Shown: positions 8,220 through 18,932, counted from the first letter of the stretch. The stretch: 64,000 bases of DNA from Maritimibacter fusiformis (GCF_008086115.1 NZ_VSIY01000003.1:620001-684000); one strand, 5' to 3'. The notes: generated from the letters alone by a model not told the origin. Numbers and translations are program-made.

Positions 8220-9274
8220 CCCTGCGCGACCTTCTTGTCGCTCGTATCCGCGCGGGCGGGCCGATGCCGGTGTCGGATTACATGGCCGAATGTCTGCTGC
8301 ACCCCAGGCACGGCTACTACACCACCCGCGACCCGCTGGGAGCGACAGGCGATTTCACCACCGCGCCCGAGATCAGCCAGATGTTCGGCGAGTTGGTCGG
8401 GCTGGCGCTGGCGCAGGCGTGGCTGGACCAGGGCGCGCCGGCGGCTTTCACGCTGGCCGAGCCCGGCCCCGGGCGCGGCACCCTGATGGCCGACCTCCTG
8501 CGCGCCACCGCAAGCGTGCCGGGCTTTCACGACGCGGCACGGATCGTGCTCATCGAAGCCTCGCCCACCCTGCGCGAGGCGCAGCGCGCGCGGCTGGCAG
8601 GCTCGCCCATCGCGTTTGCCGACAGCGTGCACGACCTGCCCGAGGCCCCGCTGTTTCTGGTCGCCAACGAGTTCTTCGACGCCCTGCCGATTCGCCAGTT
8701 CACCCGCGAAGGCGATCACTGGCGCGAGCGTCAGGTGGGGCTGCGCGACGGCGCGCTGGCCTTCGGGCTTGGCGGCCCGACCGCGCCCGCAGCGCTGGCC
8801 GGGCGTGACGACACGCGCGACGGCGACCTGGTCGAGACCTGCCCGCAGGGGCAAACCGCGATGGAGGCCATCGCCAGCCGCATCGCCGCCCACGGCGGGG
8901 CCGCGCTGGTCGTGGATTACGGCGACTGGCGCTCGCTCGGCGATACGCTGCAAGCCCTGCGCGACCACAAGCCCGAAGACCCGCTGGCCAACCCCGGCGA
9001 GGCTGACCTGACCGCGCATGTCGACTTCGAGGCGCTGGCCGCTGCCGCCCCCGGCCTGACCCATTCGCGCCTGACGCCGCAGGGGGTGTTCCTGGAGCGT
9101 CTTGGCCTAACCCAGCGCGCGCAGGTTCTGGCGCGGGGGTTGGACGGCGACGTGCTCGACAACCACATCGCCGCCCATCGCCGCTTGACGCACCCGCAGG
9201 AAATGGGAACGCTGTTCAAGTGCCTCGGCTTTGTGCCCGAGGGTGCCGCGATGCTGCCCGGATTGGAAACATGA
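8216..9274 (+). CDS. Class I SAM-dependent methyltransferase, NDUFAF7/MidA family
   Basis: Protein of 352 residues of the NDUFAF7 (DUF185) family. The mitochondrial relative dimethylates an arginine of complex I subunit NDUFS2 during assembly; the bacterial enzymes are thought to act similarly, but this is inference here. Family features are the N-terminal [20 protein letters not shown] segment, [15 protein letters not shown], the SAM-binding [15 protein letters not shown] (about residues 82-96) and [13 protein letters not shown]. The start codon overlaps the lgt stop (ATGA) and its stop overlaps the pgeF start, so all three are translationally coupled. Confidence 0.9.
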   Translation: MTLRDLLVARIRAGGPMPVSDYMAECLLHPRHGYYTTRDPLGATGDFTTAPEISQMFGELVGLALAQAWLDQGAPAAFTLAEPGPGRGTLMADLLRATASVPGFHDAARIVLIEASPTLREAQRARLAGSPIAFADSVHDLPEAPLFLVANEFFDALPIRQFTREGDHWRERQVGLRDGALAFGLGGPTAPAALAGRDDTRDGDLVETCPQGQTAMEAIASRIAAHGGAALVVDYGDWRSLGDTLQALRDHKPEDPLANPGEADLTAHVDFEALAAAAPGLTHSRLTPQGVFLERLGLTQRAQVLARGLDGDVLDNHIAAHRRLTHPQEMGTLFKCLGFVPEGAAMLPGLET

Positions 9275-10029
9275 CGCTGGAAATCATCACCGCCGACGTG
9301 CTCGCACCGATCCGCCACGGGTTCTTCACCCGGCGCGGCGGGGCGTCCTCGGGGGTCTATTCCGGGCTGAACTGCGGCGGCGGATCGGACGACCAGAACG
9401 ATGCGGTCGAGATCAACCGCAACCGCGTTGCCGACGCGCTGGGGCTTTCCAGCCGCGATCTGGTCACCGTGCACCAGGTGCATTCGCCCGACGTGGTCGA
9501 GGTTTCGGGGCCGCTTGAGGGCGCGCGCCCGAGGGCCGACGCGCTGGTCACCGCAACCCCGGGCGTTGCGCTGGCGATCCTGACCGCCGATTGCGGCCCG
9601 GTGCTGTTCGCCGACCACGAGGCCGGGGTGATCGGTGCCGCCCATGCCGGCTGGCAAGGGGCGCTCGACGGCGTGCTCGAGGCGACGATCGAGGCGATGG
9701 AGCACCTTGGCGCGGATCGCGAGGACATCACCGCCGTGGTCGGCCCCACGATTTCGCAGGCCGCCTACGAGGTAGGGCCGGAATTTGTCGAGCGATTTTT
9801 CGACGAATCCCCGGAGAACGGCCGTTTTTTCGCCGGCGGCACCGGCGACCGGGCGCAGTTCGACCTGCCCGGTTATTGCCTTTACCGGCTGCGCGCCGCC
9901 GGGGTAGATCACGCGGAATGGACGCGTCATTGCACCTATTCCGATGCCGACAGGTTCTATTCCTATCGCCGCTCGGTGCACCTGCGCGAAGCCGACTATG
10001 GCCGCTTGATCTCGGCCATCCGGCTTTAG
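9271..10029 (+). CDS. pgeF: Peptidoglycan editing factor PgeF (YfiH family)
   Basis: Protein of 252 residues in the PgeF/YfiH (multicopper polyphenol oxidase-like) family; in E. coli PgeF removes mis-incorporated serine from peptidoglycan precursors. The zinc-binding triad is present: H71 in VHQVHSPDVV, C108 in LTADCGPVLFAD and H125 in AAHAGWQGA. The start at 9271 overlaps the preceding stop codon. It is the last member of the lgt operon. Many databases still label this family polyphenol oxidase or laccase, which is probably wrong for the bacterial role. Confidence 0.92.
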   Translation: MTLEIITADVLAPIRHGFFTRRGGASSGVYSGLNCGGGSDDQNDAVEINRNRVADALGLSSRDLVTVHQVHSPDVVEVSGPLEGARPRADALVTATPGVALAILTADCGPVLFADHEAGVIGAAHAGWQGALDGVLEATIEAMEHLGADREDITAVVGPTISQAAYEVGPEFVERFFDESPENGRFFAGGTGDRAQFDLPGYCLYRLRAAGVDHAEWTRHCTYSDADRFYSYRRSVHLREADYGRLISAIRL

Positions 10030-10137
10030 GCGCGCGCCCCGCTCTTTTCGCGCCTTCGCCAAATCATCGCCCGATTTCGCATCCATCCTTGAGGCCGAAC
10101 ACCCGCAAGGGTCTGAAAACAGGAAAGGTCAGTAACG

Positions 10138-10269
10138 ATGAGCCGACGCCGCTGGATGAAATCCGTGATCGAAACCGCCGACAGCAACGACATCGCGATG
10201 CCCTGGGCCCGTGGCAGCCGTCGCGCGCGCTGGAAATCGGCGGCCCGCAAGCGCGCCCACGCCGCCTGA
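10138..10269 (+). CDS. Small basic conserved-looking protein (43 aa)
   Basis: Short ORF beginning MSRRRWMKSVIETADS and containing MPWARGSRRARW, ending in an Arg/Lys/Ala-rich tail. It is strongly basic with no membrane segment. An AGGAAAGGT purine stretch lies about 10 bases upstream of the ATG. I recall similar short MPWxRG proteins in Rhodobacterales genomes, but cannot check here. The hairpin right after its stop suggests it is a real transcription unit. The charge suggests RNA or DNA binding; the function is unknown. Confidence 0.6.
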   Translation: MSRRRWMKSVIETADSNDIAMPWARGSRRARWKSAARKRAHAA

Positions 10270-10288
10270 TCCGACATTTCCGCAAGAC

Positions 10289-10314
10289 AACTCCGCCCTG
10301 TTTGGGGCGGAGTT
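10289..10314. terminator. Hairpin terminator between the 43-aa ORF and the Lrp gene
   Basis: Perfect 10-base stem AACTCCGCCC / GGGCGGAGTT with a 6-base loop, between two convergent genes. The A/T ends of the stem allow bidirectional function, although the T run is short. Confidence 0.7.
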
Positions 10315-10352
10315 TGCATTTCTGCGGATAGCTTTGCGAAAATATCGCTACG

Positions 10353-10853
10353 TCAGCTCGCAGCGCTCACCCGTGCCTCAAGAACGTCAAAGGGCACGCC
10401 GGGTTCGTCCTTGGCATCGCGGATCACCAGCGAGGTCTTGACGCTGGCGACGTTCCTGGCCGCCGTCAATTCGCCGGTCAGGAAGCTCTGGAAGCTCGAC
10501 AGGTCCGGCGCCACGCATTTCAGGATGAAATCGACCTCGCCGTTCAGCATGTGACACTCGCGCACCAGCGGCCATTCGCGGCACTGCGCCTCGAATCTCG
10601 ACAGATCGGCCTCGGCCTGGCTCTGCAACCCGACCATGGCGAACACCTGAACCTCGAAGCCCAGCTTGCGCGCGTCCACATCGGCGTGATAGCCCCGGAT
10701 ATACCCGGCCTCTTCCAGCGTGCGCACCCGGCGCAGGCAGGGCGGTGCCGAGATGCCGACCCGCTTGGCCAGTTCGACGTTGGTCATCCGCCCGTCGGCC
10801 TGCAACTCGGCCAGGATCATGCGGTCGATCGGGTCTAACTTGGAACTCGACAT
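10353..10853 (-). CDS. Lrp/AsnC-family transcriptional regulator
   Basis: Regulator of 166 residues with the standard Lrp layout: an N-terminal HTH beginning LDPIDRMILAELQADGRMTN and containing ISAPPCLRRVRTLEEAGYI (about residues 30-55), then a C-terminal RAM ligand-binding domain. An AGAGGAT ribosome site precedes the ATG at 10853; the frame continues upstream but without conservation. It is divergent from trxB. The sequence does not identify the effector, usually an amino acid. Symmetric repeats in the upstream space suggest autoregulation. Confidence 0.9.
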   Translation of the reverse strand: MSSSKLDPIDRMILAELQADGRMTNVELAKRVGISAPPCLRRVRTLEEAGYIRGYHADVDARKLGFEVQVFAMVGLQSQAEADLSRFEAQCREWPLVRECHMLNGEVDFILKCVAPDLSSFQSFLTGELTAARNVASVKTSLVIRDAKDEPGVPFDVLEARVSAAS

Positions 10854-10864
10854 CGGATATCCTC

Positions 10865-10932
10865 TTGAAAGTTGCGCGAACACTATCCCGCCGCGCAGCG
10901 ATGCGCAATTATCTTTCAACTGCGCGCAATTA
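10865..10932. promoter_or_regulatory. Repeat-rich lrp/trxB intergenic control region
   Basis: Contains a direct repeat GCGCAATTA at 10903-10911 and 10924-10932, spaced exactly 21 bases (two helical turns), plus an inverted pair TTGAAAG (10865-10871) / CTTTCAA (10913-10919). Helically phased sites are typical of Lrp-type binding. Regulation of lrp or trxB from here is inference. Confidence 0.4.
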
Positions 10933-10933
10933 A

Positions 10934-12040
<1,107 letters not shown>

Positions 12041-12076
12041 ACCCCGGCACCGGAAGATCCCGAGAGACTTGAAACC

Positions 12077-12103
12077 GCCCGGCGCACACGCGCCGGGCTT
12101 TTT
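12077..12103 (+). terminator. Rho-independent terminator after trxB
   Basis: Perfect 9-base stem GCCCGGCGC / GCGCCGGGC with an ACAC loop and a run of five T. Confidence 0.88.
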
Positions 12104-12208
12104 CGACACCGATCCGCGAAATCCCCGCTGTGGCGCTTGAATTCGGCCACATTCGCGGCGTAGATGCGCGCAAAATAACGGCTCCGCCGAGCAGCAGTCC
12201 CGAAGGCC

Positions 12209-13921
12209 ATGTTCATGATCCCATCAAACCTCACCCCGATCCCCGAGCTTTATGTCTCCTACGAGAGCGCCCAGAAACTGAAGGTGGAGGCGGCCGATCT
12301 GGTCAGTTGGGACCTCACGCCGCGCCAGATCTGCGACCTGGAACTGTTGATGAACGGTGGTTTCAACCCGCTCAAGGGGTTCCTGACCCGTGCCGATTAC
12401 GACAGCGTTCTCAAGGACATGCGCCTTGCCGACGGCACGCTCTGGCCGATGCCGATCACGCTGGATGTCTCCGAGGCGTTCGCCGCCGGTCTGGAAGAGG
12501 GCCAGGACATCGCCCTGCGCGACCAGGAGGGCGTGATCCTCGCCACCATGACCGTCACCGACAACTGGACCCCGGACAAATCGCACGAGGCCACCGCCGT
12601 GTTCGGTGCCGACGATGATGCGCATCCGGCGGTGAACTACCTGCACAACCAGGCGGGCAAGGTCTATCTCGGCGGGCCAATCACCGGCATCCAGCAGCCG
12701 GTGCACTACGATTTCAAGGGACGCCGCGACACGCCGAACGAACTGCGCGCGTTTTTTCGCAAGATGGGCTGGCGCCGGGTGGTGGCGTTCCAGACCCGCA
12801 ACCCGCTGCACCGCGCGCACCAGGAACTGACCTTCCGCGCCGCCAAGGAGGCGCAGGCCAACCTGTTGATTCACCCGGTCGTCGGCATGACCAAGCCGGG
12901 TGACGTCGATCACTTCACCCGCGTGCGCTGCTATGAGGCGGTGCTGGACAAATACCCCTTGTCGACCACCACGATGAGCCTTCTGAACCTCGCCATGCGC
13001 ATGGCCGGCCCGCGCGAGGCACTCTGGCACGCCCTGATCCGCGCCAACCACGGCTGCACCCACTTCATTGTCGGGCGCGACCATGCCGGGCCGGGCAAGA
13101 ACAGCCAGGGGGTCGATTTCTACGGCCCCTACGAGGCCCAGGACATGGTGCGCAAGTACCAGGACGAGATCGGCATCGAGATGGTCGATTTCAAACACAT
13201 GGTCTATGTCCAGGAACGCGCCCAATACGAGCCCGCCGACGAGATCGAGGAGGGCGTGACGGTTCTCAACATCTCCGGCACCGAGTTGCGCCGCCGTCTG
13301 GCCGAGGGGCTGGAAATCCCCGAATGGTTCTCGTTCCCCGAGGTTGTGGCCGAACTCAGGCGCACGCGGCCGCCGCGCTCGAAACAGGGTTTTACGGTGT
13401 TCTTCACCGGCTTTTCCGGCTCGGGCAAATCGACCATCGCCAACGCGTTGATGGTCAAGCTGATGGAGATGGGTGGGCGTCCCGTTACGCTGCTCGACGG
13501 CGACATCGTGCGCAAGAACCTGTCGTCGGAACTGGGCTTTTCCAAGGAGCACCGCGACCTGAACATCCGCCGGATCGGTTATGTCGCCTCCGAGATCACC
13601 AAGAACGGCGGCATCGCGCTCTGCGCCCCGATCGCGCCCTATGCCGCCACACGGCGCGCGGTGCGCGAGGAGATCGAGCAATTCGGCGCCTTCCTCGAGG
13701 TTCACGTCGCCACCTCGCTCGAGGAATGCGAACGGCGCGACCGCAAGGGGCTTTACAAGCTGGCGCGCGAGGGCAAGATCAAGGAATTCACGGGGATTTC
13801 AGACCCCTATGACGTGCCCGAGAACCCGGAACTGCGGGTCGAGACGGAAAACGTCGATGTCGACAACTGCGCCCACCAGGTCATTCTCAAGCTGGAAAGC
13901 ATGGGGCTGATCGCGGGCTGA
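12209..13921 (+). CDS. Bifunctional sulfate adenylyltransferase / adenylylsulfate kinase
   Basis: Fusion enzyme for sulfate activation: ATP sulfurylase makes APS from sulfate and ATP, and APS kinase phosphorylates it to PAPS. The 570-residue protein has a PUA-like N-terminus, the sulfurylase ATP-binding QTRNPLHRAH (about 195-204) and GRDHAGPGK (about 289-297), then an APS kinase domain from about residue 393 with P-loop GFSGSGKST (401-409) and DGD (430-432). Both active-site sets look intact, unlike fungal sulfurylases whose kinase-like domain is only regulatory. A second in-frame ATG two codons later is an alternative start; a GAAGG site precedes both. It appears monocistronic. Confidence 0.95.
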   Translation: MFMIPSNLTPIPELYVSYESAQKLKVEAADLVSWDLTPRQICDLELLMNGGFNPLKGFLTRADYDSVLKDMRLADGTLWPMPITLDVSEAFAAGLEEGQDIALRDQEGVILATMTVTDNWTPDKSHEATAVFGADDDAHPAVNYLHNQAGKVYLGGPITGIQQPVHYDFKGRRDTPNELRAFFRKMGWRRVVAFQTRNPLHRAHQELTFRAAKEAQANLLIHPVVGMTKPGDVDHFTRVRCYEAVLDKYPLSTTTMSLLNLAMRMAGPREALWHALIRANHGCTHFIVGRDHAGPGKNSQGVDFYGPYEAQDMVRKYQDEIGIEMVDFKHMVYVQERAQYEPADEIEEGVTVLNISGTELRRRLAEGLEIPEWFSFPEVVAELRRTRPPRSKQGFTVFFTGFSGSGKSTIANALMVKLMEMGGRPVTLLDGDIVRKNLSSELGFSKEHRDLNIRRIGYVASEITKNGGIALCAPIAPYAATRRAVREEIEQFGAFLEVHVATSLEECERRDRKGLYKLAREGKIKEFTGISDPYDVPENPELRVETENVDVDNCAHQVILKLESMGLIAG

Positions 13922-13934
13922 AGAACGACCAACA

Positions 13935-13954
13935 GCGGCCCTCATTCGGGCCGC
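13935..13954. terminator. Hairpin between sat/APS kinase and the DUF1150 gene
   Basis: Stem GCGGCCC / GGGCCGC with a 6-base loop between convergent genes. There is no clear T run, so its terminator role rests on position. Confidence 0.45.
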
Positions 13955-13982
13955 CGCAATCGTTCGCGGTCAATTCATCCGC

Positions 13983-14210
13983 TCAGTGCACCGTCACCGG
14001 CGCGAAATCGTTCTGCCGCGCCAGCACGAAGGCCATGTGCCGGTCGCGCACCAGCGCCAGCCGTTCGCCTTCGGCGGTGTGCACCGCATAGAGCTTTTTC
14101 AGCCCGCCGACCTGGCTGCGCACCTCGTCGGGGAGCTCGGCCACGTCCACTTCGCGGACATAGACGATCCGGTCTTCGCTTTCGGGCAGGGCTTCGTATT
14201 TGACATCCAT
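13983..14210 (-). CDS. DUF1150 family protein
   Basis: Small acidic protein (75 residues) of the alphaproteobacterial DUF1150 family, commonly encoded next to a small heat shock protein as here. The recognisable core is IVYVREVDVAELPDEV and LYAVHTAEGERLALVRDR. A GGAG ribosome site lies upstream of the ATG. It sits 54 bases downstream of the Hsp20 gene on the same strand and is probably co-transcribed. No biochemical function is known. Confidence 0.85.
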   Translation of the reverse strand: MDVKYEALPESEDRIVYVREVDVAELPDEVRSQVGGLKKLYAVHTAEGERLALVRDRHMAFVLARQNDFAPVTVH

Positions 14211-14264
14211 AGCTCGCTCTCCTTCCTCACCTGAGGCCAGTGGACCTGTGGGGCAGCATCCTGC

Positions 14265-14678
14265 TCACCCCTTGCGGATCTGGATGGTCTGAACGACCGT
14301 GTTGGGCTCCGCCCGCTCCAGATCGATGTGCAGAAGTCCGTTTTCAGTGGCGGCGCCGATCACTTCGACGCCATCGGCCAGGACAAAGCTCTTCATGAAC
14401 TGCCGTCCGGCGATCCCACGGTGCAGAAAGATGCGATCGTCATCCTTGTCCGAATTCCGACCCCGCACCACGAGCTTGCGGTCTTCCACGGTGATCGACA
14501 GATCGTCGTCCGAGAACCCGGCCACGGCCAGCGTGATCCGGTATGCACGGTCGCTCACCTGTTCGATGTTGAACGGCGGATAGCCTTCGGTGCCGCTTTT
14601 CGCGGCCTGTTCGACCATCCGTTCCAATTGCTCGAACCCAAGCAGGAACGGGCGCGACCCCAGCGTCATTTTCGTCAT
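14265..14678 (-). CDS. Hsp20 family small heat shock protein
   Basis: ATP-independent holding chaperone (137 residues) with an alpha-crystallin domain from about residue 38 to 125. Landmarks are YPPFNIEQVSDRAYRITLAVAGF, LVVRG and the DGVEVIGAATENGLLHIDL strand pair. The A-x-x-x-N-G-L motif (ATENGLL) fits IbpA-type proteins. GAAGGA precedes the ATG at 14678; a second ATG three codons later is possible. It forms a likely heat-responsive operon with DUF1150. I see no convincing ROSE-type thermometer in the short leader. Confidence 0.92.
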   Translation of the reverse strand: MTKMTLGSRPFLLGFEQLERMVEQAAKSGTEGYPPFNIEQVSDRAYRITLAVAGFSDDDLSITVEDRKLVVRGRNSDKDDDRIFLHRGIAGRQFMKSFVLADGVEVIGAATENGLLHIDLERAEPNTVVQTIQIRKG

Positions 14679-14845
14679 TCACACGTCCTTCTCAAAAGCG
14701 ACCTGTCGTCAGGGCCCCGATTCCGGCGACCCGTGGCTGAAATATGGGGGTGCGACCCCGATGTCGCAAGAGGCGCGAAGGGCTTGGAGCAAACCCGACG
14801 AGGGGGTAGATTGGCGCATCCAGGGGGCAAACGGGGCCAGCGCCG

Positions 14846-15064
14846 ATGAGCAATGCCGAAGAGATGAAGTCCGAAGAGGTGCTGCGCGTCGAGCTTGAGG
14901 TGTTCCGCCGCGAGCACCGCGACCTCGACGAGGCGATCACCGCGCTGGTCGAGCGCGGCACCTCCGACCAGGTCACGATCCGGCGGCTGAAAAAGCAGAA
15001 ACTCGCCCTCAAGGACAAGATCACGCGGATCGAGGACAAACTGACCCCCGACATCATCGCCTGA
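14846..15064 (+). CDS. DUF465 (YdcH-like) family protein
   Basis: Protein of 72 residues, almost entirely helical. The DUF465 signature is [19 protein letters not shown] followed by a basic [19 protein letters not shown] segment. Proteins of this family are small, abundant and of unknown role. It lies 71 bases ahead of purE on the same strand and may share its transcript. The ribosome site is weak. Confidence 0.85.
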   Translation: MSNAEEMKSEEVLRVELEVFRREHRDLDEAITALVERGTSDQVTIRRLKKQKLALKDKITRIEDKLTPDIIA

Positions 15065-15135
15065 TCCGATTGCAAGGCGAGGCGATCCCGCCTAGAACGC
15101 GCATTCCCGACAGCGGGCCCGACAGCGAGGCGCAT

Positions 15136-15624
15136 ATGTCCGACGTGAAAGTAGGTATCATCATGGGCAGCCAGTCCGACTGGCCGACCCTGCGCGAAGC
15201 GGCCACGGTGCTGGATGAGCTGGGCGTGGCCTACGAGGCCCGCATCGTCTCGGCCCACCGCACCCCGGACCGGCTGTGGGACTATGGCAAGACCGCCGCC
15301 GAACGCGGCCTCATGGCGATCATCGCTGGCGCCGGGGGGGCGGCGCATCTGCCCGGCATGATGGCCTCGAAAACCCGCGTGCCCGTGATCGGCGTGCCGG
15401 TCCAGACCCGCGCGCTGGGTGGTGTCGACAGCCTCTATTCCATCGTCCAGATGCCCAAGGGATTCCCCGTCGCCACCATGGCGATCGGCGCGGCGGGTGC
15501 CGCCAATGCGGGCCTGATGGCCGCCGCGATCCTGGCACTGACCGATCCGGCGCTGGCCGAACGGCTCGATGCCTGGCGCGCCGCGCTCTCGGCCTCGATC
15601 CCCGAGGAGCCAAGCGATGACTAG
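15136..15624 (+). CDS. purE: N5-carboxyaminoimidazole ribonucleotide mutase PurE
   Basis: Purine biosynthesis enzyme converting N5-CAIR to CAIR. The 162-residue protein has GSQSDW (11-16), SAHRTP (39-44), [13 protein letters not shown] and [24 protein letters not shown] in two pieces, all typical of class I PurE. The start at 15136 gives the standard length. It overlaps purK by 8 bases, so PurE and PurK, which act consecutively, are co-translated. Confidence 0.95.
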   Translation: MSDVKVGIIMGSQSDWPTLREAATVLDELGVAYEARIVSAHRTPDRLWDYGKTAAERGLMAIIAGAGGAAHLPGMMASKTRVPVIGVPVQTRALGGVDSLYSIVQMPKGFPVATMAIGAAGAANAGLMAAAILALTDPALAERLDAWRAALSASIPEEPSDD

Positions 15625-16696
15625 GCCGCTCGCCCCCGGAGCCTGCGTCGGCGTTCTTGGTGGCGGTCAGTTGGGCCGGATGCTGGCGGTCGCCGCGTCG
15701 CGCCTGGGCCTGCGCTGCCATATCTATGAGCCGGGCGCGATGCCGCCCGCCGGCGATGTCGCCCACCGCGTCACCACCGCACCCTATGACGACACCGAGG
15801 CTCTGACCGCCTTCGCCGAGAGCGTCGATGTCATCACCTACGAGTTCGAGAACATCCCTACCAGGGCGCTCGACCTGCTCGAGACCCTGCGCCCGGTCCG
15901 CCCGGGCCGCCGCGCGCTGGCGGTCAGCCAGGACCGGCTGACGGAAAAGGCGTTTCTCGCCGGGCTTGGCCTGAACGTCGCCCCCTATGCCGCCGTCGAC
16001 GATGCCGTCGACCTTGCCGAGGCATTGGACGAGATCGGCGTTCCCGCCATCCTCAAGACGCGGCGGCTGGGCTATGACGGCAAGGGCCAGGTGCGCCTGT
16101 CCTCGTCCGCCGAGGCCGAGGCGGCGCTGGCGGCAATGAACGATGCCCCGGCGATCCTCGAAGGGCACATCGACTTCAGCCACGAGGTCAGCGTCATCGC
16201 CGCCCGGGCGCTGGATGGGCAGGTCGCCTGTTTCGATCCCGGCGAGAACGAGCACAAGGGCGGCATCCTCGCCACCACCACCGTTCCCGCGCGGCTGTCG
16301 GCGGCGCAGCGCACCGATGCGGTGCTTCTGGCCGGCCGTATCCTGAACGCGCTCAACTACGTCGGCGTGTTGGGGGTAGAGCTGTTCGTAACGCCCGGCG
16401 GCCTCATCGTGAACGAGATCGCGCCGCGGGTGCACAACTCGGGCCACTGGACGCAGAACGGCTGCGTGATCGACCAGTTCGAACAGCACATCCGCGCGGT
16501 GGCGGGCTGGCCGCTGGGCGACGGCGCACGGCACGCGAACGTGACGATGGAAAACCTGATCGGCGACGATATCGAGCGCGTCCCTGTCCTTGCCGCCGAC
16601 CCGGCGAACGCACTGCACCTCTACGGCAAGACCGAGGCCCGCGCGGGCCGAAAGATGGGCCACGTGAACCGCATCACCGGCCCCGCCGGCGGCTGA
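15617..16696 (+). CDS. purK: 5-(carboxyamino)imidazole ribonucleotide synthase PurK
   Basis: ATP-grasp enzyme (359 residues) that carboxylates AIR to N5-CAIR for PurE. Landmarks are the N-terminal [16 protein letters not shown] (about 11-26), YEFENIP, the ATP-grasp [12 protein letters not shown] and the metal site [14 protein letters not shown]. The start at 15617 lies inside the last codons of purE and begins directly before the dinucleotide-like fold. Length and motifs are complete. Confidence 0.95.
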   Translation: MTRPLAPGACVGVLGGGQLGRMLAVAASRLGLRCHIYEPGAMPPAGDVAHRVTTAPYDDTEALTAFAESVDVITYEFENIPTRALDLLETLRPVRPGRRALAVSQDRLTEKAFLAGLGLNVAPYAAVDDAVDLAEALDEIGVPAILKTRRLGYDGKGQVRLSSSAEAEAALAAMNDAPAILEGHIDFSHEVSVIAARALDGQVACFDPGENEHKGGILATTTVPARLSAAQRTDAVLLAGRILNALNYVGVLGVELFVTPGGLIVNEIAPRVHNSGHWTQNGCVIDQFEQHIRAVAGWPLGDGARHANVTMENLIGDDIERVPVLAADPANALHLYGKTEARAGRKMGHVNRITGPAGG

Positions 16697-16808
16697 TCCC
16701 GCCCGCGTGTGCGCCAAGGAAATACCGCGCCGAAGCGTGAAAAGTTCTATTCCCGACGCCGCATAGCCGTGAAACCGCGATGGAATTGCGCGATTCCTGC
16801 AACCCGGC

Positions 16809-17567
16809 TCAACGATACCCGGCTTCGCGCGCGATCTGGTCGAGCACATCGGCCAGCGTCAGATTGTGGTCGAACCGGCCAGCTCGGATGAACTGGACCA
16901 CCTGCGCGATCACCAGCGGATTGACCATCATGAAGGTATGCGTGACCGGCAGCACGATATGGTCGGCCATGCCGGCGATCTTGGTCGACTCGACCGACAC
17001 CTTGCCATCGTCCTCGCCCTCGATCATCGACGAGAACACCGGGTTCAGCGACCGGTTGCCGGCGATGACCCCCAGTTCGTAGGCCGGCAGTCCGGCGGTG
17101 TTGGGCAGCGTTCCCGGCCCGGTGCCCAGTTCCGTCCCGGCCGGACCCATCAGCCATTCGAACGGCTCGAAATCACCCAGGTTGAAGTCACGGAACTCAT
17201 CGACCAGTTGCGAGCCGTGGTTCGGTGGCGCCAGCATCACCACCCGGCCCATTCGCGCCGGCCGAAAATCGTTGAGCCAGATTCGCGCGAGGATGCCGCC
17301 CATCGAGTGGGTGACGAAATGCACCCGCTCTTCGGCGCCGCAGCGCTCGACCGCAGGCGGCACGGCCATCGCCACCAGATCCTCGATCCGGGCCTCGGTC
17401 GAGGGATAGCCGTCATTGACGACGCGATAGCCCAATTCCTTGAGGGTCTCCTCCATCACCGTCATCGAGGCGGGCGAACGCGCCAGCCCATGCAACAGCA
17501 CCACGCAATCGGCGAGCGCCGGCAGCGGCAACAGCGTCAGGACCAGGGCAAGGGTGAAGCGTCGCAT
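16809..17567 (-). CDS. Secreted alpha/beta hydrolase (lipase/esterase-like)
   Basis: Protein of 252 residues with a signal peptide ([19 protein letters not shown], cleavage near residue 19) and an alpha/beta hydrolase fold. The oxyanion element is [10 protein letters not shown] (about 22-31) and the nucleophile elbow is THSMGG (86-91, Ser88). The acid is likely the Asp of [10 protein letters not shown] or nearby, and the catalytic His is in PVTHTFM near residue 206. The overall form resembles triacylglycerol lipase/PGAP1-like serine esterases. The start at 17567 was selected because the signal peptide begins there. The substrate is unknown and no operon partner is obvious. Confidence 0.8.
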   Translation of the reverse strand: MRRFTLALVLTLLPLPALADCVVLLHGLARSPASMTVMEETLKELGYRVVNDGYPSTEARIEDLVAMAVPPAVERCGAEERVHFVTHSMGGILARIWLNDFRPARMGRVVMLAPPNHGSQLVDEFRDFNLGDFEPFEWLMGPAGTELGTGPGTLPNTAGLPAYELGVIAGNRSLNPVFSSMIEGEDDGKVSVESTKIAGMADHIVLPVTHTFMMVNPLVIAQVVQFIRAGRFDHNLTLADVLDQIAREAGYR

Positions 17568-17684
17568 GATATCAGGATACTCCGAGGGGCGGGACGTTAC
17601 GAGGCCCCAGTTGCAAAGCGGCGCCACGCGGCGGCGCGGCGCCAAGGCCGGGCCGGGGCGAAGCCCGGCCCGAACCCGGACAGC

Positions 17685-18806
17685 TTACGCCTGTTCGACG
17701 CGGAAGGCCGGCCCGAACATCCGCACCACCAGCGCGCCCGCGCCGACGAAGAAGATCGCCATCATGGCCAGCCAGCCCAGCCACGGCACCAGCGCCACCG
17801 CGCCCGCGATCGCCGCACCGGCAAAGGCCGCGATGGCGCGATCCGCAATCGTGGCGGGCTCGCCGCGCCCGGCCACCCCGGTCGCCCAGACGCCCAGCAC
17901 ATAGGCGCCGACCACATAGCCGCCCACCCCCAGAAGGATCGCGGCGATCAGCGACACCGGCACCAGCACGATGCCGATCCCGGTCATCGCCAGGAACAGC
18001 ATCGACCCGACCAGGGTCGACAGGCCGAGAAAACCGAGCCACAGGCTGCGCACCGGGCGGTTCAGCGCCTTCTGGCGCAACTCGGCGACGTAATTCGGGG
18101 CCAGTGCTGCAAAGGCCGTGCCCAGCAACCCGACCACCACCACGCCGCCGACCCAGCCCTTCAGCCGCGCAAAGAAGCCCGGCCGCTGCATCCCTTCGGC
18201 GCCCTCGAATTCGCTCATATCGTGCCGTTCGATCCGGTCGGCGGATGCCACCCGTTCGGGCACCTCGACGGCGGCGGGATCGTTGGCATAGATATGCAGT
18301 GTTCCGCCGACGCGGGCCGCCTCGCCCCATTCGACGGTCTCGGCGGCCAGCGCCAGGTCACCGGCGATGGCGGCGTCGATCTCGACCTCCTGCCCGGCCA
18401 GAACGGCGTTGCCCGCGACCGGCGCGCTCAATTCGATATTGGAGCCGATGGCGCGCAGGTTGCCGGAGACCGGGGCGCCGATGCTCAGCGTCTCGCCCGA
18501 GACCGAGGCATTGCCGCCGACCGCGCCGGTCACGTCGACATCGGCCCCGGCGGCATAGAGGTTCTGCCCGACATCGGCATCCAGCGTCACGTAGCGCCCC
18601 GCCATATGGGCCGACCCGGTGATATCGGCACGGGCCTTGACGTTGTAGCCGGCGATGAACAGATCGCCGTCGATTTCGCTGGTGGCCGTGACGGTGCGCC
18701 CGGCGGCGTAACTGTCGCCGCCAAAGCTCCAGGCCGACGCAGCGTCATCCGCCAGCGCCGGTGCCGCCAGTGCCGCGAACAAAAGCGGATAAAGGAATTT
18801 CAACAT
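17685..18806 (-). CDS. Membrane protein with bactofilin-like polymer-forming beta-helix domain
   Basis: Protein of 373 residues. A signal peptide (residues 1-19) is followed by a domain of short repeating strands (about 25-165) such as EIDGDLFIAGYNV, ADITGSAHMAGRYV and GAVGGNASVSGETL, the pattern of bactofilin/polymer-forming cytoskeletal right-handed beta-helices. Three or four membrane segments follow in the C-terminal half (about 210-365). In Rhodobacterales such proteins are usually annotated as hypothetical or polymer-forming cytoskeletal. A GAGGGGG ribosome site precedes the ATG. The role is unknown; a periplasmic or envelope-associated scaffold is a guess. Confidence 0.72.
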   Translation of the reverse strand: MLKFLYPLLFAALAAPALADDAASAWSFGGDSYAAGRTVTATSEIDGDLFIAGYNVKARADITGSAHMAGRYVTLDADVGQNLYAAGADVDVTGAVGGNASVSGETLSIGAPVSGNLRAIGSNIELSAPVAGNAVLAGQEVEIDAAIAGDLALAAETVEWGEAARVGGTLHIYANDPAAVEVPERVASADRIERHDMSEFEGAEGMQRPGFFARLKGWVGGVVVVGLLGTAFAALAPNYVAELRQKALNRPVRSLWLGFLGLSTLVGSMLFLAMTGIGIVLVPVSLIAAILLGVGGYVVGAYVLGVWATGVAGRGEPATIADRAIAAFAGAAIAGAVALVPWLGWLAMMAIFFVGAGALVVRMFGPAFRVEQA

Positions 18807-18932
18807 GGGACCCCCTCGATCATGAAATGTTGCTCGGATTAACATAGGTAGCGGTCACACCAATGTTAAGGGCGCGTGATGATTTGCCGCCGCGTGCTCG
18901 TCACGCCTTTGTCGCGCGCTTGGGCGTCGCGT

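Noticed and set aside
16866..18842. A 658-codon open frame on the + strand across two minus-strand genes
   Set aside because: It runs antisense through two well-supported genes and is rich in Arg, His, Gln and Gly, as expected for a high-GC shadow frame.
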